Shown piece after piece: positions 52,152 through 60,901 of a stretch of 64,000 bases of DNA. Location of the stretch: contig NZ_JAMTCR010000003.1 in assembly GCF_024171945.1 (NCBI RefSeq), forward strand, positions 360,201 through 424,200. The letters are read 5' to 3'. This stretch comes from Actinokineospora globicatena. Lineage in GTDB: Bacteria; Actinomycetota; Actinomycetes; Mycobacteriales; Pseudonocardiaceae. Positions within the stretch are counted from its first letter, which is position 1, and the number at the start of each line of letters is the position of its first letter. The notes beneath the pieces were generated by a model. The model made no database searches. It saw only the letters and a list, made by a program, of their open reading frames with translations, and was not told the origin of the DNA. The translations under genes and the position numbers were made by a program.

Positions 52152-52778
52152 GTGGCGCGGTTACTGGGTGATCGGGAGCTGGAGAGCTCCTCGGTGGTGG
52201 CCAATCGGGACATGAACCGGGAGCGGGGGCTCGCCGGGTACGGCCGTGAGTTGGGGGTCGACGTCGCGGGGGTGGTGCGGCCGGGGGCGCGGTGGTTGGA
52301 CCTGTGTTGTGGCAGTGGCGCGGCGTTGGTGGAGTGCGCGCGGGTGGTGCCGGGGGTGTCGATCACCGGGGTGGATCTGGTCGACTTCTACGCCGGCCCC
52401 GCGGTGGGTGGTGTGGAGTTCGTGACGGCGTCGGTCGGTGAGTGGGAGCCGGACGGGGCGTTCGACTTGATCACGTGTGTTCATGGGTTGCACTACGTCG
52501 GTGACAAGCTGGGGCTGTTGACGCGGGTGGCGTCGTGGCTGACCGGTGGTGGGTTGTTCGTGGCCAATTTCGATTGGCGGACGGTCCACACCGGACACGG
52601 CAGGTTGACTGGCGTGTTGCGGGAGGCGGGGTTCGTCTACGACGCGCGGCGGCGGCGGATCAGTCTGACCGGGCGTCGGGACGTGTCGTTGCCGTTGCGG
52701 TACTTGGGTGCCGATGATCGGGCGGGTCCTAACTACACCGGTCAGCCTGGCGTCGATTCCCACTACGTCAGGGTGTGA
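52152..52778 (+). CDS. Class I SAM-dependent methyltransferase
   Basis: A 208-residue protein starting at GTG 52152. WLDLCCGSGAALVE (about 46-59) is motif I, ITGVDLVDFY motif II and FDLITCVHGLHYV (about 103-115) motif IV. The N-terminal ANRDMNRERGLAGYGRELG fits a group of small actinobacterial methyltransferases. Upstream the frame is open but not protein-like. The substrate is unknown. Confidence 0.84.
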   Translation: MARLLGDRELESSSVVANRDMNRERGLAGYGRELGVDVAGVVRPGARWLDLCCGSGAALVECARVVPGVSITGVDLVDFYAGPAVGGVEFVTASVGEWEPDGAFDLITCVHGLHYVGDKLGLLTRVASWLTGGGLFVANFDWRTVHTGHGRLTGVLREAGFVYDARRRRISLTGRRDVSLPLRYLGADDRAGPNYTGQPGVDSHYVRV

Positions 52779-52781
52779 CGA

Positions 52782-52787
52782 TAGGGT
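52782..52787 (+). promoter_or_regulatory. Minus-10 box TAGGGT, leaderless promoter
   Basis: TAGGGT ends 7 bases before the GTG at 52795 of the bactofilin-like gene. Confidence 0.5.
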
Positions 52788-52794
52788 CGCCGCC

Positions 52795-53418
52795 GTGAGC
52801 ACGCGGTACATCACCTGGGACGAGGCGACCGATCTGTTCGAGCGGCGGGGGCTGCCGAAGTCGGTGTGGGAGAACCTCTACGAGGGCGGCTACGCCCTGC
52901 ACACCGGCGACGCGGTCGTTGACGGGAACTTCCCGCTCAACAGCGGTGAGCCCGCTCCGTGGGACGAGGTCGAGGACTGGGACATCGGCTACATCGTCGA
53001 CGGTGACCTGACCATCACCGGTGGTCTCTACGACGTCGACGACGGTGCCGCGGCGCTGGTGGTCCTCGGTGACCTGCGGATGGCCGGCTTGCACACCACG
53101 TGCGACCCGAAGATCGTCGTCACCGGCGACACCACCGCGGAGGTCGTCTACGGCGAGTACTCCGACAAGTACCTGGTGTTCCAGGGCGACCTGCGGGCGG
53201 CGGTGCAGGTGTGGCTCTCGGAGAGCGAGCCCGACCACATCGCGGGCACCGCCTCAGGCAGTCTCACCCCGGCGACCCTCAACGCGGCTCATGTGGACAA
53301 CACCGCCACTCCCCTGTCCGAGCTGCTGACCCCGGAACTGCTCACCCCCGAGGGCGACCTCGACGCGGACGCCTTCCAGTCCCGTCTGCTCGCTGGTGAG
53401 CGCCTGCTGCTGCCCTGA
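52795..53418 (+). CDS. Uncharacterised protein with bactofilin-like beta-helix region
   Basis: A 207-residue acidic protein starting at GTG 52795. After an N-terminal helical part (about 1-60) there is a run of short strands, YIVDGDLTITGGLYDV, ALVVLGDLRMAG, KIVVTGDTTAEVVYG and YLVFQGDLRAAV (about 64-145), spaced like the turns of a polymer-forming beta-helix. Proteins of this kind often lie beside SMI1/KNR4 proteins in polymorphic-toxin immunity loci, as here. The immunity idea is inference. Confidence 0.65.
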   Translation: MSTRYITWDEATDLFERRGLPKSVWENLYEGGYALHTGDAVVDGNFPLNSGEPAPWDEVEDWDIGYIVDGDLTITGGLYDVDDGAAALVVLGDLRMAGLHTTCDPKIVVTGDTTAEVVYGEYSDKYLVFQGDLRAAVQVWLSESEPDHIAGTASGSLTPATLNAAHVDNTATPLSELLTPELLTPEGDLDADAFQSRLLAGERLLLP

Positions 53419-53472
53419 TTGTCGGGGCCCTCGGCGATACTGCGCGGGCACATCGGCGAACAGGAGATGGAC

Positions 53473-54771
53473 GTGGTCAGCGAGTTCGTGCCAGGGCGTG
53501 GGTCACGGCCCTCCGCGGTCGTGTGGGACCGGGACTACCGGTACCCGAACCACCCGCTGCCCGGCGTGCCCCGACCGGCCGCCGCCGACCCCACCGGGCA
53601 GCCGACCGACCCCGGGGTGCTGCGCCGGGTCAGCGAGCTCGTCGACGAGTTCACCGCCCAGTACGAGCGGATCAAGGGCCGTCCGCCGGCGTTCGGGACC
53701 ACGGTCACCGAGGCCGACTTGGCCGCCGCCGAGGCGCGGCTGGGTGCGCGGTTGCCCGAGGACATCCGGGCGTTGTACCTGCTCGTCGGTGACGACCCGG
53801 ACGAGATCGGGTTGCTGGGCAGGTGGAGCCTGATGTCGCTGGACCGGGTCGTGGACCTCTACGGGTTCGATGGTCCCGGTGTCGGCGGCTACGAGGACGG
53901 CCTGTTCGACCTCGACCGCGTGGTGCTGGAGTCCGAGCCCGCCGGGTATGTGCGGCGCCTCTCGCGCGACGACTGGTGGATCATCGTCGGTACCGATGGC
54001 GGTGGCTGGAACCTCGTCGTGGACCTCGATCCGGGGCCGCTGGGTCGGTCCGGGCAGTTGCTCAAGACCGGCCGGGGCATCGACAACACCGTCGACTACG
54101 TCGCCGAGTCCGCGACCTCGGTGCTCGCGGCTGTCGTCGCGGCGGCCCGCGCTGACCGGTTCGACCCGATCCTCATCGAGAACCTGGACGAGGACCCGGA
54201 CGACGACGAGTACGAGGACATCGGTGTCCTCATCGACGAGTTCCACACCTCCTACCCCCAGTCGTTCGCGATGGTTGGGCGCGCCCTGGCCGAGGTGGTT
54301 GCCGAGTTCCCGGATCCCCTGCTCGTGCAGGCCTTATCCCTGCACACGGCCACCGCGCTCGACCTCACTGCCCTGGCGGGCACGCCCCGGTTGCGGCGCT
54401 TGTTCGTCAACGCCACGGGCCACGTCCGGGCGTCGGTGCCGCCGCTGCTGGAGAGTCTCACCATCACCGCGGGCAGTGTCGACTGGGCAGCGCTCGCCGG
54501 TCATCCCACGCTCTGGGAACTGACGGTCACCGGCGCGCCGGTCCGGGCAGCCGATCTCGCGGCCCTCCCGGCGCTGACTCGCCTTGACCTGTCAGCGACC
54601 GAGGTCGACGATGTCGCCGCGCTGGCCGATCTGGACCTGCGGGTGCTCATCCTCAATCCCGCCCAGTGGGACAAGCTCGCGCGGCTCCCGGCCCGGCTGG
54701 TGTGTGCGGGGTTCGTGGGCGACGGTGCCGAGGACTGGGCCGCCCGGATCCGCGAGATCCACCCCGGCTGA
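53473..54771 (+). CDS. SMI1/KNR4 (SUKH) protein with leucine-rich C-terminus
   Basis: A 432-residue protein. The SUKH-type domain lies at about 55-200 (VTEADLAAAEARLGARLPED, then WWIIVGTDGGGWNLVVDLDP). A second part from about 280 has LRR-like periodicity (LTALAGTPRLRRLFVNAT, LPALTRLDLSATEVDDVAAL). GGAG sits 6 bases before the GTG at 53473; an ATG at 53467 is too close to it. SUKH proteins are common immunity proteins against nuclease toxins; no toxin gene is in the window. Confidence 0.78.
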   Translation: MVSEFVPGRGSRPSAVVWDRDYRYPNHPLPGVPRPAAADPTGQPTDPGVLRRVSELVDEFTAQYERIKGRPPAFGTTVTEADLAAAEARLGARLPEDIRALYLLVGDDPDEIGLLGRWSLMSLDRVVDLYGFDGPGVGGYEDGLFDLDRVVLESEPAGYVRRLSRDDWWIIVGTDGGGWNLVVDLDPGPLGRSGQLLKTGRGIDNTVDYVAESATSVLAAVVAAARADRFDPILIENLDEDPDDDEYEDIGVLIDEFHTSYPQSFAMVGRALAEVVAEFPDPLLVQALSLHTATALDLTALAGTPRLRRLFVNATGHVRASVPPLLESLTITAGSVDWAALAGHPTLWELTVTGAPVRAADLAALPALTRLDLSATEVDDVAALADLDLRVLILNPAQWDKLARLPARLVCAGFVGDGAEDWAARIREIHPG

Positions 54772-54780
54772 CCCCCGGCC

Positions 54781-55650
54781 TCAGGCGCCTTGGGCGAGGG
54801 GGGTGGGGTTCGGGGACAGGATGTCGCGCAGGGCGGTGACGGCGTGGCGCAGGACGGTGGGGTCGAGGTCTTGGCGGCGCCACGTGTAGAGGGGTAGCGG
54901 CGGGAGGACGGGCAGGTCGCGGCGGGGTACCAGGCCCTGGGGGGTGGTGCCGCAGGTGGCGAGGACGGCGACACCGAGACCGGCGGCGGTGGCGGCGTGG
55001 ACACCGGCGAGTTGGTTGGCCTCGGCGCCGATCTCGGCGGAGAGCCGGTGCGCGGCGAGGGTCTCGAGGGCGGCGGTGCGCAGGGCGCACGGGTTGTCGA
55101 AGGCGACCAGGGGTACGGGGCCGTCGGGTCTGACCCAGCCGGGGGCGGAGTACCAGGTCAGGTCGAGTTCGCCGACGAGGGTGGCGCGGGGGTCGTCGGT
55201 GGCGCCGAGCAGCAGCGCGAGGTCCATGCGGCCCGCGCCGAGGGCGTCGCGCAGCGCGGTGCCGCGGTCGAGGCGGTAGCGGACGCGGTGCTCGGGCAGT
55301 GTCTCCTCGAGGGTGGCGCTCAACTGGGGTAGCAGCTGCGCGGCGGCGTGCTCGGTGGAGCCGATGACGATGGCGGTGTCGGTGTCCACGCCCAGCGCGC
55401 GCAGGGACTCGTCGTGCAGGGCGAGGATGCGCCTGGCGTAGCCCAGGAGCCGGTCGCCGTCGGGGGTGAAGCGGGAGCGGCGGCCGTCGCGTTCGACCAG
55501 GCGCCGCCCGGTGGCGGCCTCGAGCCTGCGGACGTGCCCGCTGACCGCGGCCTGGCTCAGGTGCAGGTGGGTGGCGGCGCGTTGGAAGCCGCCCCGGTCG
55601 GCGACGGCGACGAAGCTGCGCAACGGGAGGATGTCCAGGACGTTCGCCAT
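54781..55650 (-). CDS. LysR family transcriptional regulator
   Basis: A 289-residue regulator. The N-terminal helix-turn-helix spans about 8-66 (GGFQRAATHLHLSQAAVSGH, about 20-39), followed by the linker helix and a two-lobed effector domain (about 90-285). It is divergent from the leader ORF and the monooxygenase/ABC operon, the standard position of a LysR regulator controlling its neighbour. CysB-like or CbI-like sulfur regulators are of this family. Ligand unknown. Confidence 0.9.
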   Translation of the reverse strand: MANVLDILPLRSFVAVADRGGFQRAATHLHLSQAAVSGHVRRLEAATGRRLVERDGRRSRFTPDGDRLLGYARRILALHDESLRALGVDTDTAIVIGSTEHAAAQLLPQLSATLEETLPEHRVRYRLDRGTALRDALGAGRMDLALLLGATDDPRATLVGELDLTWYSAPGWVRPDGPVPLVAFDNPCALRTAALETLAAHRLSAEIGAEANQLAGVHAATAAGLGVAVLATCGTTPQGLVPRRDLPVLPPLPLYTWRRQDLDPTVLRHAVTALRDILSPNPTPLAQGA

Positions 55651-55749
55651 GGGTCGGAAGCTACCCGAGCTCCGATCGCGTTCCGCGATGAATCCGCATC
55701 ATGAAACATCGTTGGACACCCACTGGACACGCGCGTCATGCTCAGTGCC

Positions 55750-55854
55750 ATGAACCGACCCGCTGACGTGATGAGCGCGCTGCTCACGTGCCGTCGCTGG
55801 TTGGACAACGCCCGCTGTGGCACGGCGATCTGTTCGCCTTCCGGCTGTCGCTGA
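55750..55854 (+). CDS. Cys-rich short ORF, putative leader peptide
   Basis: A 34-codon frame (an in-frame ATG at 55738 would give 38). It reads MNRPADVMSALLTCRR then WLDNARCGTAICSPSGCR, with four Cys codons in its second half. The pattern LTxRRxxDxxRxxxAIC is that of the short actinobacterial leader peptides seen before sulfur-assimilation genes, which can act as cysteine-sensing attenuators. TTGGAC (55712-55717) and CATGCT (55737-55742) could be its promoter boxes. It ends 109 bases before the monooxygenase ATG. Only weak hairpins (CCCGG/CCGGG near 55912) are visible downstream. Confidence 0.6.
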   Translation: MNRPADVMSALLTCRRWLDNARCGTAICSPSGCR

Positions 55855-55963
55855 CGACGTCGCTCCCGTAGCGCTCGCGGCACCACCCCTGGTCAGTCCT
55901 CTCGCGTCGCCCCGGCTCGTCCGGGTCGCGTTCTCGCGCACGCCTTCACAGGAATGGATCACC

Positions 55964-57409
55964 ATGTCTCGTCGCACCCTGAAACTGGGCGCCGTCCTGC
56001 TCGGGGTCGGGGGGCCAGGTCAGCACAACACCTGGCTCGACCCCGAGATCCCCGCCGACGCCAGTGTGGACATCGGCTGGTACCTCGCCCGCGCCAAGGA
56101 GGCGGAGGCGGCGCTGTTCGACCTGGTGTTCATCGTGGACAGTCAGTTCATCACCGAGAACTCCCCCAACCACTACCTCAGCCGCTTGGAGCCGTTGACG
56201 TTGCTCTCGGCGTTGGCGGTGCACACCAGCCACATCGGTCTGGTGGGGACGGCGACCACGTCGTACAACGAGCCGTTCAACCTGGCGCGGCGGCTGTACT
56301 CCCTCGACCACATCAGCGGTGGGCGCGCGGGGTGGAACGTGGTGACCAGTGGCGACGCGGGTACCGCGGGCAACTACAGCCGTGACGAGCACTACGACTA
56401 CGCCACCCGCTACGGCCGTGCCCGCGAGCACGTCCAGGTCGCGCAAGGGCTGTGGGATTCCTACGAGGCCGACGCGTTCCCCCGTGACCGCGACACCAAG
56501 GTGTTCCTGGACCCGAGCAAGCAGCACCGGCTCGACCACAAGGGCGAGTACTTCTCGGTGGTCGGGCCGCTGAACCTGGAGCGCTCGGCGCAGGGCCAGC
56601 CGGTGATCTTCCAGGCCGGGGACTCCGAGGAGGGCCGCGACCTCGGGGCGAGTGTCGCCGAGGTGATCTTCACCCACGCCCCCACCCTCGACAAGGCGCG
56701 GGCGTTCCGGACCGAGTTGCGCGAGCGCGCCGCCGCGAAGGGCCGCAACCCCGACCACGTGCTGATCCTGCCCGGGATCTCGCTGGTCATCGCCGACACC
56801 GACGAGGAGGCCCGCGCCAAGGAGGACGCCAAGCTCGGTGGCCGCAGCTTCGAGCGCGCCCTCAAGGAACTGGGTCGCCCGTTCGGCTGGCACGACTTCA
56901 CCCAGTACGACCTCGACGCGCCGTTCCCCGACGTCGCCGCGCTCGGTGAGCGCAGCTTCCGCACCCAGGCCGAGGGCATCAGCAAGCTCGCCAAGGACAA
57001 CGGGTACACGCTGCGGCAGGTGGTGCAGCACCTGTCCGACGCGGCCCGCTCCCCCTTCGTCGGCTCCCCCACCACCGTCGCCGACACCATCGAGCACTGG
57101 TTCGAGCAGGGCGGCTTCGACGGCATCAACGTCGTGATCAACGCCCCCAGCGAGTTCGCGCTGTTCACCGATCGGGTGCTGCCGATCCTGCGTGAACGTG
57201 GCGTCGTGCGCTCGGAGTACGAGTCGAGCACCCTGCGCGGCAACCTCGGTCTCCCGATCCCCGAGAACCGCCACACCGCCGCCCGCCAGCACGCCGCCGC
57301 CCAGCAAGACACAGCGGACCAGACAGCGGCCAAGCAAGACGCCACCGAGGCGCCAGCCGAGCAGCGGGCCGAGGAGCCCGCCGCCCCGACCGCCGCCCTC
57401 GTCCCGTGA
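55964..57409 (+). CDS. NtaA/DmoA family FMN-dependent monooxygenase
   Basis: A 481-residue luciferase-like flavin monooxygenase starting at ATG 55964 (SRRTLKLGAVLLGVGGPGQH). Landmarks: LFDLVFIVDSQF (about 45-56), SLDHISGGRAGWNVVTS (about 109-125), HYDYATRYGRAREHV, and LERSAQGQPVIFQAGDSEEG (about 203-222). The family cleaves C-S or C-N bonds of substrates such as nitrilotriacetate, dimethyl sulfide or sulfonates with reduced FMN from a separate reductase. The last 45 residues are a Gln/Ala/Glu-rich disordered tail. First gene after the leader ORF and followed by an ABC importer. Confidence 0.9.
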   Translation: MSRRTLKLGAVLLGVGGPGQHNTWLDPEIPADASVDIGWYLARAKEAEAALFDLVFIVDSQFITENSPNHYLSRLEPLTLLSALAVHTSHIGLVGTATTSYNEPFNLARRLYSLDHISGGRAGWNVVTSGDAGTAGNYSRDEHYDYATRYGRAREHVQVAQGLWDSYEADAFPRDRDTKVFLDPSKQHRLDHKGEYFSVVGPLNLERSAQGQPVIFQAGDSEEGRDLGASVAEVIFTHAPTLDKARAFRTELRERAAAKGRNPDHVLILPGISLVIADTDEEARAKEDAKLGGRSFERALKELGRPFGWHDFTQYDLDAPFPDVAALGERSFRTQAEGISKLAKDNGYTLRQVVQHLSDAARSPFVGSPTTVADTIEHWFEQGGFDGINVVINAPSEFALFTDRVLPILRERGVVRSEYESSTLRGNLGLPIPENRHTAARQHAAAQQDTADQTAAKQDATEAPAEQRAEEPAAPTAALVP

Positions 57410-57480
57410 CCCCCACCCCCGCGCGCGTGAACGGCGCGGAACCCAGCTCCCCGAGATCCCCCCGAAGAGGAAGACAGCAC

Positions 57481-59019
57481 ATGTCCGTTCGCACCACCGC
57501 CCGCCGTCTGCGCGGCGCCGTCATCGGGATCGCCGTCGTGGCGACACTGGCGTCCACCGTCTCCGCGTGCGGCAACGGTGGCGCGTCCGCCGCCGCGGGC
57601 GGCCCGAGCACCCTCAAGTGGGCCTCGTCCTACTTCCCCACTCACTGGGACCCGGTGGTCAGCGGCAGCGGCGCCCAGTTCCGGTTGCTGTCGCTGGTGC
57701 ACGCGTCGCTGACGCGCACCGACGAGTCGGGCAAGGCCGTGCCGGACCTGGCCAAGGACTGGGAGTACAACACCGCGGGCGACCAGGTGACCTTCCACCT
57801 GCGGCCCGGCCTGAAGTTCACCGACGGCGAGCCGGTCGACGGCGCCGCGATCAAGTTCGCCATCGAGCGCGCCAAGACCCAGAAGAACTCGGCGCTCTTC
57901 GGTGACCTCACCTCCATCAAGGAGGTCACCGCGTCCGGGCTCGACGTCGTCGTCAAGCTCACGCAGGTCGACCACCAGATCCCGCAGCTGCTCGGGCAGC
58001 GGGTGCTGCAGGTCAGCAGCCCCAAGGCCGCCCAGGACCCGGCCAAGCTCGACCAGAACCCGGTCGGCGCTGGCCCGTTCGTGGTCACGCAGCTGGTGCC
58101 GGGCACCAAGGCGGTGCTGAAGAAGAACCCGGACTACTGGGACGCGGCCAACATCCACATCGACAACGTGGAGCTGACCTCGGCGCCGGACGCCTCCACC
58201 GTGGTCTCCGGTCTGCAGACCGGGGTCTACAACTTCGCCGACCTGACGCCGAGCCAGGCGGACGCGGCGAAGAAGGCCGGGCTGGATGTGTTCGTGCAGC
58301 CCGGGTTCAACGCCTCCAACATCAGCATCAACGTCAACAAGGCGCCGTTCGACAACCCGAAGGTCGTCGACGCGGTGCGCCACGCCATCAACCGCAAGGA
58401 GTTCGTCGACAAGCTGACCTTCGGTCTCGGCGAGCCCACCGACCAGCCGTTCCCCGAGGGCTACATCGCCTACGACCCGGAGTCCAAGAACCGGTGGCCG
58501 TATGACCCGGCCAAGTCCAAGGCGCTGCTGGCCGAGGCCGGGTTCCAGCCCGGTGACATCAAGCTCGACCTGGTGATCCCCGACGCGCAGCCCGCCTCCG
58601 AGATCGTGCAGTCGCAGCTGGCGGCGGTCGGGATCACGCTGACCATCAAGGTCGACAAGAACTGGTCCAAGCCGTTCTTCGCCAAGGAACTCGCCCTGTC
58701 GATCTACGGCACCACCGGCCGCGACTCCGCGGTGCAGACGCTGACCGCGCACTTCGGGCCCAACGGGCCGCTCAACCCGAGCACCCCGTACGAGCCCGCC
58801 GGGTTCGAGGCCGCCGTGGCGAAGGTCCGCCAGACCCCGCTCGACTCCCCCGACTACCCCACCGCGCTGCGCGCGGCGACCAAGGCCGGGCTCGACAGCA
58901 AGGCGCTGGTGTTCACCTACTCCGCGCCGAACCTGTTCGTGAAGAACAAGTCCGTGTCGAACCTGCCCAAGAACCCGGCGCACATCGACTGGACCGGGGT
59001 GAAGATCAGTGGCCGCTGA
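57481..59019 (+). CDS. ABC transporter substrate-binding lipoprotein (family 5)
   Basis: A 512-residue extracellular solute-binding protein of the peptide/nickel (SBP_bac_5) family. Signal peptide residues 1-29 end in lipobox VSAC (Cys30). The family patterns WDPVVSGSGAQF, LAKDWEYN, VTFHLRPGLKFTDGEPVDG (in part) and DAVRHAINRKEFVDKL are present. AGAGGAAG precedes the ATG. It captures the substrate for the two permeases encoded next; its stop overlaps the first permease start by 11 bases. Proximity to two monooxygenases suggests an organosulfur or similar ligand rather than peptides. Confidence 0.9.
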   Translation: MSVRTTARRLRGAVIGIAVVATLASTVSACGNGGASAAAGGPSTLKWASSYFPTHWDPVVSGSGAQFRLLSLVHASLTRTDESGKAVPDLAKDWEYNTAGDQVTFHLRPGLKFTDGEPVDGAAIKFAIERAKTQKNSALFGDLTSIKEVTASGLDVVVKLTQVDHQIPQLLGQRVLQVSSPKAAQDPAKLDQNPVGAGPFVVTQLVPGTKAVLKKNPDYWDAANIHIDNVELTSAPDASTVVSGLQTGVYNFADLTPSQADAAKKAGLDVFVQPGFNASNISINVNKAPFDNPKVVDAVRHAINRKEFVDKLTFGLGEPTDQPFPEGYIAYDPESKNRWPYDPAKSKALLAEAGFQPGDIKLDLVIPDAQPASEIVQSQLAAVGITLTIKVDKNWSKPFFAKELALSIYGTTGRDSAVQTLTAHFGPNGPLNPSTPYEPAGFEAAVAKVRQTPLDSPDYPTALRAATKAGLDSKALVFTYSAPNLFVKNKSVSNLPKNPAHIDWTGVKISGR

Positions 59020-60022
59020 CCCGCTCGCGGGCCGTGCGGTCACGGGGGTGCGGGCCCGCCAGGCAGGGTGGCGGGTCCTCACCACCCTCGGCAAGTCGGT
59101 CGCGATCTTCGTGCCGGTGTTCTTCGTCGCCACCTTCGTGACCTTCGCGTTGCGCTCGCTCAGCGGCCTGTCGCCCGCGCGGCTGCAGCTCGGGGAGAGC
59201 GCCACCCCGGAGGCCATCCACAACATCGAGAGCCAGTGGGGCCTGGACCGGCCGTTCCTGGTGCAGTACTGGGACTGGTTCACCGACGTGCTGCACGGCC
59301 AGTTCGGCACCAGCTGGGTCAACGGCGCCGACGTGGCCACCCTCATCGGCCTGGGCCTCGGGGTGAGCGTGTCGGTGGCGCTGCTGGCGCTGGTGCTGGG
59401 CGGGGTGCTCGGGTTCGCGCTGGGCACCCTGGCCGCGCTGCGCCGCTCCACCTGGGTGGACCGGGCCATCACCGGGTTCGTCACCGTGGTGTCGGTGATG
59501 CCCGCGTTCGTGGTCGGCATCGTGCTGGTCGAGATCTTCGCCGTCGGCCTGGACCTGCTGCCCTCCGGCGGCTACATCCCGATCACCGAGGGCGTGGACC
59601 TGTGGCTGGCGCACGTCATCCTGCCCGCGCTCGCGCTGAGCTTCGACGTCGTCGCCGACGTCGCCCGGCAGCTGCGGACCGGGCTGGTGTCGGCCTACCG
59701 GGAGAACTACGTGCTCGGCGCGGTCGTGCGGGGCCTGAGCCCGCGGCGGGTGTTCTTCCGGCACGTGCTGCGCAACGGCGTCGGACCGGCGCTGGCGACC
59801 CTGGGGATCAAGTTCCCGTCGCTGGTCGGCGCGTCGGTGGTCACCGAGTGGATCTTCGGGTTGCAGGGCTTCGGCCGCTTCGCCAACGACTCGGCGCAAG
59901 CCGGTGACGTTCCGGCTGTGCAGGGGGTGCTGGTGGTGTCGGTGGTGATGGTCGTGACGTTCAACCTGATCATCAACGTGGTGCTCGGCAAGGTGGCGCC
60001 CGCGGCGCTGCGGGGGGTGTGA
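59009..60022 (+). CDS. ABC transporter permease, DppB type
   Basis: A 337-residue membrane protein with six predicted helices and the binding-protein-dependent permease loop YRENYVLGAVVRGLSPRRVF (about 231-250), the EAA-like contact with the ATPase. The N-terminal helix and large first extracytoplasmic loop (about 50-100) are typical of the DppB/OppB group. The GTG start overlaps the end of the binding-protein gene. It pairs with the DppC-type permease 3 bases downstream. Confidence 0.9.
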   Translation: MAADPLAGRAVTGVRARQAGWRVLTTLGKSVAIFVPVFFVATFVTFALRSLSGLSPARLQLGESATPEAIHNIESQWGLDRPFLVQYWDWFTDVLHGQFGTSWVNGADVATLIGLGLGVSVSVALLALVLGGVLGFALGTLAALRRSTWVDRAITGFVTVVSVMPAFVVGIVLVEIFAVGLDLLPSGGYIPITEGVDLWLAHVILPALALSFDVVADVARQLRTGLVSAYRENYVLGAVVRGLSPRRVFFRHVLRNGVGPALATLGIKFPSLVGASVVTEWIFGLQGFGRFANDSAQAGDVPAVQGVLVVSVVMVVTFNLIINVVLGKVAPAALRGV

Positions 60023-60025
60023 GCC

Positions 60026-60901
60026 GTGGTCCGCCGAGTGCTCTCCCTCACCGCCGGTCGCGTCAGCGCCGCGATCCTGCTGGCCATCGCGCTGCTGGCG
60101 GTCCTCGGGCCGCTGCTGGCCCCGCTCGACCCGCTCGCGGTCAGCGACGACACCCTCGCCGGGATCTCCGGCAGCCACTGGCTGGGCACCGACTACCTCG
60201 GTCGCGACGTGTTCTCCCGGCTGCTCGACGGGTCCCGCGCCAGCGTCGTCGGGGCGCTGGAGGTGACGCTGATGGCGCTGGTCGTCGGCGCCATCCCCGG
60301 GATCCTGTCGGTTTACCTGGGGCGGGTGTTCGAGTGGGTGACCCTGCGGGTCGCCGACACGCTCATCGCGCTGCCGTTCCTGCTGTTCGCGGTGGCGATC
60401 ACCGCGCTGCTGGGCAACGGCATCACCCAGGCCATGCTGGTCACCGGGGTGCTGGTGTCGCCGCTGTTCTTCCGGGTGTCGCGGGCCGCGACGCTGGCGG
60501 TGGCCCGCTCGCAGTACGTGGAGGCCGCGCTGATCTCCGGGGCGTCGCTGCCGTGGATCATCCGCCGCCACGTGTGGGCCAAGGTGCTGCCGCCGATCGC
60601 GGTCGCGCTCGCCCAGACCCTCGGCGTCGGGTTCATCATCGTCTCCAGCCTGTCGTTCCTCGGCATCGGTGTGCAGCCGCCCGAGCCGACCTGGGGTGGG
60701 CTGCTGGCCTCCGACCTGGGCTACCTCGACTACCGGCCGTGGGCGCCGTTCGCCCCGGCGCTGCTGATCATGGCGACGGTGTGGGCGAGCAACCTGCTCG
60801 CCGACGCGATCCGCGACGTCTCCGGCGAGGCGGGTCGCGCCCTGCTCAACAGCCGCAAGGTCCGGGCCAACCAGGCCGCCGCAGCAGGAGGTACGGCATG
60901 A
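60026..60901 (+). CDS. ABC transporter permease, DppC type
   Basis: A 291-residue permease with six helices. HWLGTDYLGRDVFSRLLDG (about 52-70) is the DppC/OppC N-terminal signature and SQYVEAALISGASLPWII (about 161-178) the EAA loop. The start is GTG. Its TGA overlaps the ATG of the first ATPase (ATGA), so translation is coupled. Confidence 0.9.
   Translation: MVRRVLSLTAGRVSAAILLAIALLAVLGPLLAPLDPLAVSDDTLAGISGSHWLGTDYLGRDVFSRLLDGSRASVVGALEVTLMALVVGAIPGILSVYLGRVFEWVTLRVADTLIALPFLLFAVAITALLGNGITQAMLVTGVLVSPLFFRVSRAATLAVARSQYVEAALISGASLPWIIRRHVWAKVLPPIAVALAQTLGVGFIIVSSLSFLGIGVQPPEPTWGGLLASDLGYLDYRPWAPFAPALLIMATVWASNLLADAIRDVSGEAGRALLNSRKVRANQAAAAGGTA

Noticed and set aside
56461..59520. A 1019-codon minus-strand open frame across the monooxygenase and binding-protein genes
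   Set aside because: Its translation is Arg/Gly/Val-rich antisense of well-supported plus-strand genes with clear motifs; such frames are expected at this GC content.
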